Source: Rhodocaloribacter litoris (lineage in GTDB: Bacteria > Bacteroidota > Rhodothermia > Rhodothermales > ISCAR-4553). From it: 64,000 nt of DNA. The translations under genes were made by a program, and so were the position numbers. The stretch lies in NCBI RefSeq assembly GCF_011682235.2, contig NZ_CP076718.1, forward strand, positions 803,758 through 867,757. The letters run 5' to 3'. The notes under the pieces are model-generated. The model saw nothing but the letters and a program-made list of their open reading frames with translations. It searched no databases and was not told the DNA's origin. Of the stretch, positions 33,083 to 41,746 are shown in pieces; within the stretch, counting starts at the first letter, position 1, and the number at the start of each line of letters is the position of its first letter.

Positions 33083-33922
33083 ATGCTGCGCAAAGTCGAT
33101 ACCACCGAGTCCCAGGGGTTCCTGGCGCACTATCGCATCCCGCCCCTGTCCTTCGTGCCGCACGCCCGGCTTCCCCGCGTCATCCGGCCGGTCTGGGAGG
33201 CGCTGAATGCAGGCAACCCGGCGATGGCGATCATGCGCGCCCGCCACATCCTGCTGACGCACCAGCCGGCCACGCAGAGCGAGCGGGCCGCGCTCAAGGT
33301 GGGGCTGGCGGCCGCCGAGCTCTACAGCGGCGCCTCCGACGGTGCCAGGCGGCTGGCCGGGCACGCCCTGGACCTGTACCCCGGCCAGTGGTCCGCCCAC
33401 CGGATCATCCTGACGATCCTGACGGCACAGCGTGCCTACAAGGCCGCCTACATGCACCTGGTCAGCCTGGCTCCCGCCGGGCCGGTTCCCCTCTGGGATG
33501 AACCCCTTTCGGAGCAGGAACGCCACCTGGCGCTGGCCTCATGGGCCTGGCACCTGGCCGAATGGGAAACGGTGGCCCACCACCTGCAGGCCGCCTACCC
33601 GCAGGGCCTCGAAACCCTGCCGCCGGCGTTGCTGGAAGACTGGTTCCGGCTGTCCTTCTACCGCAACCAGCCGGAAGAAGCCGCTGCGGCCGCAGCCCTG
33701 CTCATCGCCGAACGGCCGGCCCAGAGCGCCGACGAGGTGCTGCAAACCCTGGTCCAGTGCGGATGGACGAAAGAGGCCCTTCCCCTCTACCGCACCGCCT
33801 TTGCCCGGGAACCCCGTAGCGAGCTGCTCCGGCGCCGTCTCGTGGCCCTCTGTATCCGCGAAGGCAAGCTGGACGAAGCCCGTGCGTTGACCCAGCCCGG
33901 CGCGCTGAGCCTGGCCGCCTGA
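33083..33922 (+). CDS. TPR-like helical repeat protein, function unknown
   Basis: 279 residues, all-helical, with repeats resembling tetratricopeptides: ALNAGNPAMAIMRARHILLTHQP, AAELYSGASDGARRLAGHALDLYPGQWSAHRIILTILTAQRAYKAAYMHLVSL, AWHLAEWETVAHHLQAAYP, LVQCGWTKEALPLYRTAFAREPRSELLRRRLVALCIREGKLDEARALTQPG. No signal peptide or membrane helix; Trp-rich. It lies 18 bp after flgL and 24 bp before the HDOD gene, so it is probably part of the same transcript and may scaffold a flagellar or signalling complex (inference). Confidence 0.75.
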   Translation: MLRKVDTTESQGFLAHYRIPPLSFVPHARLPRVIRPVWEALNAGNPAMAIMRARHILLTHQPATQSERAALKVGLAAAELYSGASDGARRLAGHALDLYPGQWSAHRIILTILTAQRAYKAAYMHLVSLAPAGPVPLWDEPLSEQERHLALASWAWHLAEWETVAHHLQAAYPQGLETLPPALLEDWFRLSFYRNQPEEAAAAAALLIAERPAQSADEVLQTLVQCGWTKEALPLYRTAFAREPRSELLRRRLVALCIREGKLDEARALTQPGALSLAA

Positions 33923-33946
33923 GCCGCCTCTCCCGAGTGATGCCGC

Positions 33947-34969
33947 ATGCAGCCCAACGGGACATCCAGACCGGCTTTTCGTTCCACGCTGAGCCAGCTC
34001 GAGCTGCGGAGCCCCCCGCTGCCCCACACGCTGCTCGAAGCCATGGAGCTCATCGACCGGCCGGACCAGCTCGAGGTGGAACCGGTCATCGAAATGGTGC
34101 AGCGCGACCCGATCGTCGTGGCCCGCCTGCTCCAGATTGTCAACTCGGCCTACTACGGGTTGCAGCGCTCCATCGACAGCGTCGACCGGGCCGTGGTGCT
34201 GCTCGGCCCTGTGGCCGTGACGGGCATCGTGCTCGGCATGAACATGCTCAAGCTGCGCTCGGCCCTCGAAGGCCCGGCCTCCCACTGCTTCATCCGGCTG
34301 ATCCGGCACAGCATCGCCACGGCGTTCCTCACACGCCACCTCATGGAGGGCCCGCCACGCCTCGGCACCCCGCACAACCGCGTGCGTCGCACGGGCACCA
34401 GCTTCACGGCCGGGTTGCTCCACGACTTCGGCAAGATCATTCTCGTGTACAACTTCCCCCGCGAGGCCGTCGAACTCTACGAACAACGCGTCTATGAAGA
34501 ACAGATACGGGCCGACGACATCCGGTCACTCGAACAGCTTCTCTTCGGCTACGACCACACCGAAGCCGGCGAGTACGTGGCCCGTAAGCTCGGCTTTCCC
34601 GAGGTCCTCGTGAACGTGATTCGCCTGCATCACGAACCCGTGCCCGGCACGGGCGACGCCGAGACCGATCATCTCATCCGGACCACCGTCGCCGCCGACC
34701 TGACGGCGAAGGCGCTCGGCTATCCGTTCCACGATCGCGTCTCCCGGGAACAATGCCTCGCACACCCCGTCTGGCGGGAAGTGTGCACCGGCACTTCCGC
34801 TCGCCCCGCGCCCGAAGCCCTCTCGCAAGAGCTGCAGGCGGTGCGCGAACACCTCGACGCCTACGTCCGGCACATGACGGCCTCGCTGTCTTCCCCCCCT
34901 TCCGCCGAAGACAGGGCCCGCAAGCGCAACTTCCGGGGCCTGCCCGGGTCCAACGTCCCCCGTTCCTGA
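33947..34969 (+). CDS. HDOD domain signalling protein
   Basis: 340 residues. The HDOD domain spans about 12-215: LPHTLLEAMELIDRP, VVARLLQIVNSAYYGLQRSIDSVDRAVVLLGPVAVTGIVLG, and GLLHDFGKIIL. Unlike many HDOD proteins it keeps an HDxGK motif and further His residues (IRHSIATAF, GYDHTEAG, RLHHEP), so metal binding is conceivable. HDOD proteins act in motility, biofilm and cyclic-nucleotide signalling without a single known biochemical role. The tail after residue 300 is disordered and basic. It sits between a TPR gene and a degenerate receiver in the tail of the flgF-flgL operon. Confidence 0.87.
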   Translation: MQPNGTSRPAFRSTLSQLELRSPPLPHTLLEAMELIDRPDQLEVEPVIEMVQRDPIVVARLLQIVNSAYYGLQRSIDSVDRAVVLLGPVAVTGIVLGMNMLKLRSALEGPASHCFIRLIRHSIATAFLTRHLMEGPPRLGTPHNRVRRTGTSFTAGLLHDFGKIILVYNFPREAVELYEQRVYEEQIRADDIRSLEQLLFGYDHTEAGEYVARKLGFPEVLVNVIRLHHEPVPGTGDAETDHLIRTTVAADLTAKALGYPFHDRVSREQCLAHPVWREVCTGTSARPAPEALSQELQAVREHLDAYVRHMTASLSSPPSAEDRARKRNFRGLPGSNVPRS

Positions 34970-34985
34970 GCAACCCTGACATGCC

Positions 34986-35426
34986 ATGACGATCCTGGTC
35001 GTCGAGCCTTCGGCCACCACGAGACGCCTCATCAGCAACACGCTCATCCGGGCCGGCCTCCCGGCGATCGAAGAAGCCGCGAGCGGCGAAGAGGCCCTCG
35101 ACGTGGCGGAGCGTGCCTATCCTCTGGTCGTCATCCTGGGGTATGACCTGGGCGACATGCGCGGGATCGAGCTGACCGCCCGGCTTCGCAAAACCAGCCG
35201 CCACAGCCAGACCCCGGTGCTCCTCGTCTCGGAACGCTGCACCCACGAAGACGTGCTGTATGCCGTGGAAGCCGGCGTCGATCACTACGTGCTCATCCCG
35301 TTCGAGTCGGACGGCTTCCTCCAGAAGGTCCGGGCTGCCATCCAGAAGGCAACCCACCATGCGGCCGACCATGCCGCACGCGTCATACCGCTCAAGAAGC
35401 GCTACATCTCACGGCGGATGCGTTGA
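34986..35426 (+). CDS. CheY-like receiver domain lacking the phosphoacceptor Asp
   Basis: 146 residues: one receiver domain (1-120) and a basic tail (ARVIPLKKRYISRRMR). The fold is clear from ILVVEPSATTRRLISNTLIRAGL, EEAASGEEALDVA, MRGIELTARLRKTSRHSQTPVLLVSE and VEAGVDHYVLIPFE. Key residues are altered: the acidic pair is Val6-Glu7, the phosphorylated Asp is Gly52 (VVILGY; Asp54 is two positions off), and the switch Lys before Pro-Phe is Ile. The conserved Ser/Thr is kept (LLVSE). It cannot be phosphorylated in the normal way and is a pseudo-receiver. It follows the HDOD gene by 16 bp. Confidence 0.85.
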   Translation: MTILVVEPSATTRRLISNTLIRAGLPAIEEAASGEEALDVAERAYPLVVILGYDLGDMRGIELTARLRKTSRHSQTPVLLVSERCTHEDVLYAVEAGVDHYVLIPFESDGFLQKVRAAIQKATHHAADHAARVIPLKKRYISRRMR

Positions 35427-35444
35427 TTTCTCGGCCATGCAACC

Positions 35445-35481
35445 GGCCGGCCCCGCAGCATACGAATCGACGGGGTCGGCC
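35445..35481 (+). terminator. Stem-loop after the pseudo-receiver gene
   Basis: GGCCGGCCCCG (35445-35455) pairs with CGGGGTCGGCC (35471-35481), 11 bp with one G-U, loop 15 bases. There is no T-tract, so termination would need a factor; it may end the flgF operon. Confidence 0.35.
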
Positions 35482-35655
35482 CGTTATGCAGGCGGTTGCG
35501 ACCGGCAACCCGGCACGTTTTTTTCAACGTGTCGTGGTGTCTTTCAAAAGCCTGTTTTTCTGCCATATTGGCGGATCTGGACGTATCGAGGAATCATCCG
35601 GCGGGTGTGACCGTCCAGAGAACGGCACACCCTGCAAAAACGAAGGAACAACGAC

Positions 35656-37212
35656 ATGCGCCTATCCAAGATCTCCATCGGCATTCTGGTCCTTGCCGCT
35701 TTTCTGGCCGGCATCCTCTTCACCTCGGCGGGCAGCAACCTGTTCGATTCAAAGTCCCTGACCGAGGAGAGCCGTGCCGCCGACAGGACCTTCGAGCCGG
35801 GCCGCACCGTCCCGCCCTCACCGGCGCTGGCGGCGGCCCGAGACTTCGAGAACGTCTTCATCCAGGTAGCCGAGCTCGTCAACCCCACCGTGGTACAGAT
35901 CCACTCCGAGAAGGTGGTGGCGCGCCGGTTCGCGAATCCCTTCGAAGGCACGCCGTGGGAGGATTTCTTCAACATGCCCGGCTGGGATCGGGAGCAGCGG
36001 TTCCGGTCCCAGGCGCTGGGCTCCGGCGTCATCATCCGGTCCGACGGGTACATCATCACGAACAACCACGTGATCGACGGAGCGGACGCGCTGGAGGTGA
36101 AGCTCTTCAACGGCGACGTCTACAAGGCCGAGGTCGTCGGGGCGGACGCGGCCAGCGACCTGGCCGTCATCAAGATCGACGCCGAGGACCTGCCCCACAT
36201 CGCCTTCGGTAACATCGACGAGGTGCGGGTCGGGCAATGGGTGATGGCCTTCGGCTCGCCGCTGGCCGAGGAGCTGAGCAACACCGTCACGTCCGGCATC
36301 ATCAGCGCCATCAACCGGACGAGCGCTACCCTGAGACAGCTCAACCAGTTCGCGGCCTTCATCCAGACCGATGCGGCCATCAACCCCGGCAACTCGGGCG
36401 GCCCGCTCGTGGACCTGCAGGGCCGGCTCATCGGCATCAACTCGGCCATCTACTCCCGCTCGGGCGGCTATCAGGGGATCGGCTTCGCCATCCCGGTGGA
36501 CGTGGTCGAGAACGTCGTGACCCAGTTGATCGAGCACGGCAGCGTGGACCGCGGGTACCTGGGTGTGTACTTCGGCGGGGTGAGCCCGGCGCTGGCCGAG
36601 GCGCTGAAGGTGCCCCGCGGCGCCGCACAGATCACCTCCGTCGAACCCGGCACCCCGGCCGAAAAGGCCGGCCTCCGCGAAGGGGACATCATCATCGCCG
36701 TCGACGGCCAGGAACTCCGCGACAACCAGCAACTGGCCACCATCATCGGCAACAAACGGCCCGGTGACCGGGCGGAGATCACCGTCATACGCGACGGCGA
36801 GCGCCTAACCTTCACCGTCACCCTCTCGAAACGCCCGGACGACCTGGCGGCGGCCGACCAGAACGGGCGAGAAGGCCGGGGGCAACAACGAGACATGGAA
36901 GAAGCCCTGGGCCTGCGCCTGCAGAACCTGACTCCCGCCCTTACCGAACGACTCGGCATCAGCGGGCAGAACATCACGGGCGTGCTCATCGCCGACATCG
37001 ACGCGGACAGCCACGCCTTCCGGGAGGCCGAGCTGCGCCGGTATGACATCATCACGGAGGTCGATCGCAAACCGGTCCGCAACGAAGCCGAATTCTGGAA
37101 GGTGTTCGACCGGGTCGAGCCGGGCAAGTCCGTCATCGTCAAGGTGATCCGCGTGGTGCAGGGACAACCCCAGACCTTCTTCACGGCCCTGACGAAACCG
37201 GCATCCGAGTGA
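35656..37212 (+). CDS. HtrA/DegP family periplasmic serine protease
   Basis: 518 residues. An N-terminal signal or anchor (ISIGILVLAAFLAGILFTSAG) precedes the trypsin-like domain (about 70-290) with the catalytic triad His in ITNNHVIDGAD, Asp in ASDLAVIKID and Ser in NPGNSGGPL. Two PDZ domains follow (about 300-390, with GYLGVYFGGVSPALAEAL, and 420-515). These degrade or refold misfolded periplasmic proteins. A small AAGGA ribosome site lies before the ATG. The 229-bp leader includes an AT-rich tract (35517-35570, with TTTTTTTCAACG and CTGTTTTTCTGCC). It is followed by a strong terminator. Confidence 0.94.
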   Translation: MRLSKISIGILVLAAFLAGILFTSAGSNLFDSKSLTEESRAADRTFEPGRTVPPSPALAAARDFENVFIQVAELVNPTVVQIHSEKVVARRFANPFEGTPWEDFFNMPGWDREQRFRSQALGSGVIIRSDGYIITNNHVIDGADALEVKLFNGDVYKAEVVGADAASDLAVIKIDAEDLPHIAFGNIDEVRVGQWVMAFGSPLAEELSNTVTSGIISAINRTSATLRQLNQFAAFIQTDAAINPGNSGGPLVDLQGRLIGINSAIYSRSGGYQGIGFAIPVDVVENVVTQLIEHGSVDRGYLGVYFGGVSPALAEALKVPRGAAQITSVEPGTPAEKAGLREGDIIIAVDGQELRDNQQLATIIGNKRPGDRAEITVIRDGERLTFTVTLSKRPDDLAAADQNGREGRGQQRDMEEALGLRLQNLTPALTERLGISGQNITGVLIADIDADSHAFREAELRRYDIITEVDRKPVRNEAEFWKVFDRVEPGKSVIVKVIRVVQGQPQTFFTALTKPASE

Positions 37213-37248
37213 TGCAGGCCGGGCCGGAGACGTCCTACCGGCTCAAGG

Positions 37249-37282
37249 AAAGGCCGTGCCCACCCGGGGCATGGCCTTTTCA
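37249..37282 (+). terminator. Intrinsic terminator after htrA
   Basis: AAAGGCCGTGCCC (37249-37261) pairs with GGGCATGGCCTTT (37267-37279) over 13 bp with one G-U, loop ACCCG, then TTTTC. Ends the htrA transcript. Confidence 0.85.
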
Positions 37283-37386
37283 TGTTTCCTCCGGCATTTG
37301 ACGGACCCGGATAGTAGAGGGAAACCGTCGAATTTGGTAAGTTGCTTTTTCCCTGCCCCCCTTTCTTTTCCTGCAAGCCTTCTATC

Positions 37387-37812
37387 ATGACCGACATTCG
37401 CCGTCTTGTCGAACGCGTGGCGGCCGCCATGGGACCGGAGGCCCGCCCGGAGCAGGTGGAGGCCGTGGCCCAGGCCGTCCTGGACGAAGTGCTCGGCGAC
37501 CGGATACCCCCGTCCCCGCCCTACGACTCGCCCGAACCCGGCGAGCGGGCCATCCTGACCGCCTATGGTCTGGACCGCCCCGGTATCCTGGCCGCCATCA
37601 CGAACGTCGTCTCCGAGGCCGGGTGCAACATCCTCGACGTCTCGCAAAAGATCCTCCAGGGCTACTTCACGCTCATCATGCTGACCGACATCACCGACCT
37701 GAAAGGTACGCTGCGTGCCCTTCAGGACCGGTTGACCGAGGTCGGTCATCGGATGCAGGTGCGCGTCATCCTGCAACACGAGGATCTTTTCAACGCCATG
37801 CACCGGCCCTAG
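37387..37812 (+). CDS. ACT domain protein (UPF0237-like)
   Basis: 141 residues. A helical N-terminus (MTDIRRLVERVAAAMG) is followed by an ACT domain (about 55-135) with ILTAYGLDRPGILAAITNVVSEAGCNILDVSQKILQGYFTLIMLTDI. ACT domains bind amino acids. The UPF0237 ACT protein is very often encoded directly before a UPF0210 protein, as here (32 bp apart), which supports a joint role. The extra 50 N-terminal residues are longer than in the 90-residue version found in Streptococcus. The ATG at 37387 is preferred to the longer frame start at 37342, which would lack homology. Confidence 0.86.
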   Translation: MTDIRRLVERVAAAMGPEARPEQVEAVAQAVLDEVLGDRIPPSPPYDSPEPGERAILTAYGLDRPGILAAITNVVSEAGCNILDVSQKILQGYFTLIMLTDITDLKGTLRALQDRLTEVGHRMQVRVILQHEDLFNAMHRP

Positions 37813-37844
37813 CGCCGCCCCCCCCGCCCTTTGCTCTCGGCACC

Positions 37845-39227
37845 ATGCACTACGACATCCGCGAGGTCATCGACACGGTGCAGATGCTCGAAGTCGAGCA
37901 CTTCGACATCCGCACGATCACGCTCGGGATCTCACTGCGCGACTGCAGCAGCCGCCTGCCCCAGACGGTCCGGGCCCGCGTCTACGACAAGATACGGCGC
38001 ACGGCCGCCCATCACGTCCGTGTGACCGAGGAGATCGAATCGCTCTTCGGGGTGCGGATCACCAACAAGCGCATCGCCGTCACCCCCATCGCCCTGGTAG
38101 CCGACGGGGCCGGGCGCGACGTGTTCATCGACCTGGCCCGCGTGCTGGAAGCGGCTGCCGCCGACGTGGGCGTCGACTACATCGCCGGGTTTTCGGCCCT
38201 CGTCGAAAAGGGAATGACTGCCGGAGACCGGGCGCTCATCGACGCCCTGCCCGAGGCCCTGGCTGGAACGGAGCGGGTCTGCGGCTCGGTCAACTGCGGC
38301 TCGACGGCGGCCGGTATCAACGCCGATGCCGTGCTGGCGATGGCCCGGGCCGTGAAGGAGACGGCCCGCCTGACGGCAGACCGGAACTCCATCGGATGTG
38401 CTCGCCTCGTGGCCTTCTGCAACGCCGTCCAGGACAACCCCTTCGTGGCCGGCGCTTTCCACGGCCCGAGTGAGCCGGAGGCAACCATCAACGTGGGCAT
38501 CTCTGGGCCGGGCGTCATCCTGCGTGCCGTCAATGAGGTCGGTCCCGATGCCGACTTCGGTACGCTGGCCGACGCCATCAAGCGCACGGCATTCAAGATC
38601 ACCCGGGCGGGCGAGCTGATCGGCCACCGGTGTGCCGAACAACTCAGCCGGAAAACCGGCACCCCCATCTCGTTCGGCATCGTCGACATCTCCCTGGCGC
38701 CGACCCCGGCCGAAGGCGACTCGATCGCCGAGATCCTGACGGCCATGGGACTCGAAGACGTCGGCGCGCCCGGCACCACGGCGGCCCTGGCCCTCCTGAA
38801 CGAATCCGTCAAAAAGGGGGGGCTCATGGCGGCCCGGTACGTCGGCGGCCTCAGCGGGGCCTTCATCCCGGTGGCCGAAGACGAGGCCATGGTGCGGGCG
38901 GCCCTGCGAGGCCATATCAGCCTGGAAAAGCTCGAAGCCATGACCGCCATCTGCTCCGTCGGCCTCGACATGATCGCCCTGCCCGGCGACACGCCGGTGG
39001 AGACGATCGCCGGGATCATGCTCGACGAGTTCGCCATCGGCATGGTGAACAACAAGACCACCTCGTGCCGCCTCATCCCGGTCGCCGGCAAGCAGGTCGG
39101 GGACGTGGTGGACTACGGCGGGCTGCTGGGACGCGCGCCGATCATGCCCGTCTCGGCCCTCTCGAGCGTACCATTCGCCCGGCGGGGCGGTCGCCTCCCC
39201 GCCCCGATCCGCAGCCTGACGAACTGA
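37845..39227 (+). CDS. UPF0210 (PFL/DUF711) family protein
   Basis: 460 residues, the family's normal length (about 450). Characteristic are TVQMLEVEHFDIRTITLGISLRDC, VCGSVNCGSTAAGINADAV, GISGPGVILRAVNEVG, ISFGIVDISLAPTPAEGDSIAEIL and GMVNNKTTSCRLIPV. The family is related to formate C-acetyltransferase-like folds by structural comparison, but its reaction is not established. It is paired with the upstream ACT domain gene, suggesting amino-acid-responsive regulation (inference). No signal peptide. Confidence 0.93.
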   Translation: MHYDIREVIDTVQMLEVEHFDIRTITLGISLRDCSSRLPQTVRARVYDKIRRTAAHHVRVTEEIESLFGVRITNKRIAVTPIALVADGAGRDVFIDLARVLEAAAADVGVDYIAGFSALVEKGMTAGDRALIDALPEALAGTERVCGSVNCGSTAAGINADAVLAMARAVKETARLTADRNSIGCARLVAFCNAVQDNPFVAGAFHGPSEPEATINVGISGPGVILRAVNEVGPDADFGTLADAIKRTAFKITRAGELIGHRCAEQLSRKTGTPISFGIVDISLAPTPAEGDSIAEILTAMGLEDVGAPGTTAALALLNESVKKGGLMAARYVGGLSGAFIPVAEDEAMVRAALRGHISLEKLEAMTAICSVGLDMIALPGDTPVETIAGIMLDEFAIGMVNNKTTSCRLIPVAGKQVGDVVDYGGLLGRAPIMPVSALSSVPFARRGGRLPAPIRSLTN

Positions 39228-39245
39228 CTCCCGCCCGGCGCCGCG

Positions 39246-40271
39246 ATGAAACTCACCGTTCAAACGCTCACGCTGCGGCTGCACACCCCCTTCCGGATTG
39301 CACACGGCACCAGCACCGAACGCCAGAACGTGCTCGTCCGGCTGGGGGAGGGACTGGGCGAAGGGGCCCTGCCGCCTTACTACGGCCATGCCCTGCGGGA
39401 GGTCGTCGCCTACGTGCAGGGGCTGGACGCAGACGCCCTGCTGGCAACCGACCCGCCCCCCCTCACCCATTTGCTCGACGACCTGCCGCCCGGTCCCGCA
39501 CCGGCCCGCGCCGCCGTCGACATCGCCCTGCACGACCACTGGGCCCGCCGCCTCGGCCAGCCGCTCTACCGCCTCTGGGGGCTCGACCCGCACCGCATGC
39601 CGCCCAGCGCACGCACACTCGGCATCCCGGAGCATCCGGCCGAGTTGCAACGCACCCTTGCTCCCCTCACCGACCCGCCCCTGCTCAAGCTCAAACTGGG
39701 CACCGGCGATCCGGCCCGCGACCTCGCCCTCGTACGCCGCGTCCGCGCCGAAACCACCGCCCCGCTCTGCGTGGACGCCAACGGCGCCTGGTCCCTTCGC
39801 GAAGCCGCCGCGTTGATCCCGAAACTGGCCGAGCACGAACCGGTTTTCATCGAACAGCCCATCCCGGCCGAGGAGGCCGACGCGTGGCACCTGCTCCGCC
39901 GCCTCCTCCCGCGCGGGATGCCGCCCCTGATTGCGGACGAGAGCGCCCGCACCGCCGACGACGTGATCCTGCTGGCCGGCGCCGCCGACGGCGTCAACGT
40001 CAAGCTCTCGAAGGCCGGCGGGCTGGCCGAAGCCCGGCGCATGATCACCCTGGCCCGGGCGCTCGACATGAAGGTGCTCCTGGGATGTATGATCGAGAGC
40101 TCCGTCGGCCTTACCGCCGCCGCCCACCTGGCTCCCCTGGCCGACTTCCTCGACCTCGACGGAACCCTGTTCCTGGCCGATGACCCCTTCGACGGCCTGA
40201 CCTTCGACAACGGCCGCATCACCCTCCCCGACCGCCCCGGCCACGGCGCCATCCCCCGGCGCTCCTCCTGA
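39246..40271 (+). CDS. Dipeptide epimerase (enolase superfamily, muconate-lactonising type)
   Basis: 341 residues. The C-terminal barrel has the catalytic Lys of KLKLGTGD, the metal ligands Asp in CVDANGAW, Glu in IEQPI and Asp in IADES, and the second Lys in VKLSKAGG. This is the L-Ala-D/L-Glu epimerase group that recycles peptidoglycan dipeptides; specificity is judged from overall resemblance only. Starts 19 bp after the UPF0210 gene and ends 27 bp before the zinc-ribbon gene. Confidence 0.86.
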   Translation: MKLTVQTLTLRLHTPFRIAHGTSTERQNVLVRLGEGLGEGALPPYYGHALREVVAYVQGLDADALLATDPPPLTHLLDDLPPGPAPARAAVDIALHDHWARRLGQPLYRLWGLDPHRMPPSARTLGIPEHPAELQRTLAPLTDPPLLKLKLGTGDPARDLALVRRVRAETTAPLCVDANGAWSLREAAALIPKLAEHEPVFIEQPIPAEEADAWHLLRRLLPRGMPPLIADESARTADDVILLAGAADGVNVKLSKAGGLAEARRMITLARALDMKVLLGCMIESSVGLTAAAHLAPLADFLDLDGTLFLADDPFDGLTFDNGRITLPDRPGHGAIPRRSS

Positions 40272-40297
40272 CCCCGAACACCGAAAGCGCCTCCCCC

Positions 40298-40546
40298 ATG
40301 CGCATCGCCTGCCCGAAATGTGAATACGAACCCCGCCGGGACGACCGCTGGCAGTGCACCTGTGGGACGTGCTGGAACACGTTCGAGACGCAGGGCCGCT
40401 GCCCCGGCTGCGGCAAGGTGTGGCGCCGGACGTGCTGCCCCCGCTGCTTCCGGTGGTCGCCGCACCACGACTGGTACCGGGATCTCCCGCCGGTCGATGC
40501 CCTGCTGCACCGGGCGGACGAGCCCGCCTCCTCCCGTACCGGTTAA
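40298..40546 (+). CDS. Small zinc-ribbon protein
   Basis: 82 residues with four CxxC-type pairs: CPKC, CTCGTC, CPGC, CCPRC. The order CPKCEYEPRRDDRWQCTCGTCWNTFETQGRCPGCGKVWRRTCCPRC and a following WSPHHDWY resembles a small protein family common in Bacteroidota, of unknown function. The pattern suits one or two zinc ribbons. The gene overlaps the 3' end of the convergent quinone oxidoreductase gene by four bases. Confidence 0.8.
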   Translation: MRIACPKCEYEPRRDDRWQCTCGTCWNTFETQGRCPGCGKVWRRTCCPRCFRWSPHHDWYRDLPPVDALLHRADEPASSRTG

Positions 40547-41529
40547 TCGCGGGTGATGCGCAGGACGATCTTCCCCGCATTGCGGTTGGCCTCCATGCGC
40601 CGGTGGGCGTCGGCCACGTTGACCCAGTTGTAGACCGTGTCGATGACGGGCCGGACGCGCCCCTCCTGCAGCAGGTAGTTCAGCAGCGACGCCACTTCCT
40701 TCGTCAGCCGGATCTTGTAGTCCAGTTCCCGGTCGCGCAGGGTCGAAGCGATCATCCGGGCGCGTTTCTGGAAGAGCAGGCGGAGGTCGAGCCGGTCGAG
40801 GCGGCTGCCGCCCAGGGTGGCCAGCAGCACCAGCCGGCCATCGCGGGCCAGGGCTTGCAGGTTGCGTTCCAGGTACGGCGCCCCGATGAAGTCGAGGATG
40901 AGGTCCACACCCCGTCCCTTCGTCGCCTTGCGGACGCGCTCGGCGAAGTCCTCCTCGTGGTAGTTGATCGTCAGCTCGGCGCCCAGCTCCCGGCAGAGGC
41001 CATGCTTCGAGGGGGAAGCCGTGATGAACGCATGGGCTCCGGCCGCACGCACGATCTGTATGGCCGCCGTCCCCACGCCACTGCCGCCGGCGTGGATCAG
41101 GACGCGCTCGCCGGCCCGGAGCTGGCCGAGCCAGTAGAGCGCCTGAAAAGCCGTCAGAAACGCCTCGGGGAGGGCCGCCGCCTCCTCGAAAGAGAGGTTG
41201 TCCGGGATGCGCATGGCCATGTCCTGGTGAATGACGGCATATTCGGCATAGCCGCCGCCGGCCAGCAGGCCGAAGACCCGATCCCCCGCCTTCCACGCCG
41301 TGACATCCTTACCCACCTGCTCGACGACACCGGCCATCTCCAGCCCCAGGATTTCCGGCGCCCCTTTCGGGGGCGGATACCGGCCCTCCCGCTGCAGCAG
41401 ATCCGCCCGGTTCAGGGCCGTCGCCTCCACCCGGACGAGCAGTTCGTCTTTCTTCGGGCGTGGCCTGCGGCACGTGCCGATATAGAGTTGGTCGGGACCA
41501 CCAGGGCGTTTGAGCAGAACGGCTTTCAT
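40543..41529 (-). CDS. NAD(P)H:quinone oxidoreductase (zinc-independent MDR superfamily, PIG3-like)
   Basis: 328 residues. The N-terminal MKAVLLKRPGGPDQLYIG and LLVRVEATALNRADLLQREGRYPPPKGAPEILGLEMAGVVEQVG are typical of the quinone oxidoreductase branch, which lacks the zinc ligands of alcohol dehydrogenases. The NADPH-binding motif is LIHAGGSGVGTAAIQI, and VDLILDFIGAPYLERNL follows. Reduces quinones or related carbonyls in the cytoplasm. ATG 41529 starts the family homology; the frame open to 41598 gives an unlikely extension. Confidence 0.9.
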   Translation of the reverse strand: MKAVLLKRPGGPDQLYIGTCRRPRPKKDELLVRVEATALNRADLLQREGRYPPPKGAPEILGLEMAGVVEQVGKDVTAWKAGDRVFGLLAGGGYAEYAVIHQDMAMRIPDNLSFEEAAALPEAFLTAFQALYWLGQLRAGERVLIHAGGSGVGTAAIQIVRAAGAHAFITASPSKHGLCRELGAELTINYHEEDFAERVRKATKGRGVDLILDFIGAPYLERNLQALARDGRLVLLATLGGSRLDRLDLRLLFQKRARMIASTLRDRELDYKIRLTKEVASLLNYLLQEGRVRPVIDTVYNWVNVADAHRRMEANRNAGKIVLRITRD

Positions 41530-41659
41530 GAGGCGGGAAAGGATCGACGGGTGTTTTCGATGCGCCCCAAGGTAAACCGTGCGACCGGTCTCCATCAACC
41601 CACCCGGCCCGGTCCGTGAAAAGCGGAATCGCCGGCGAGGGAGCCGCCGAAAAAATGTT

Positions 41660-41685
41660 TAAGGTCCCCCGAAAAGCGACGATAA
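41660..41685 (+). promoter_or_regulatory. Sigma-28-like promoter of the first flagellin gene
   Basis: TTTAAG with TAAG at 41660-41663, 14 bases, then GACGATAA (41678-41685), one mismatch from the GCCGATAA -10 consensus. The flagellin ATG is 61 bases downstream. Confidence 0.6.
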
Positions 41686-41746
41686 ACGAGGCAGCAACCG
41701 CCAGTTGCTTGCCAGTCCAGAACCGTTCACCAATCCCACGAGAACC

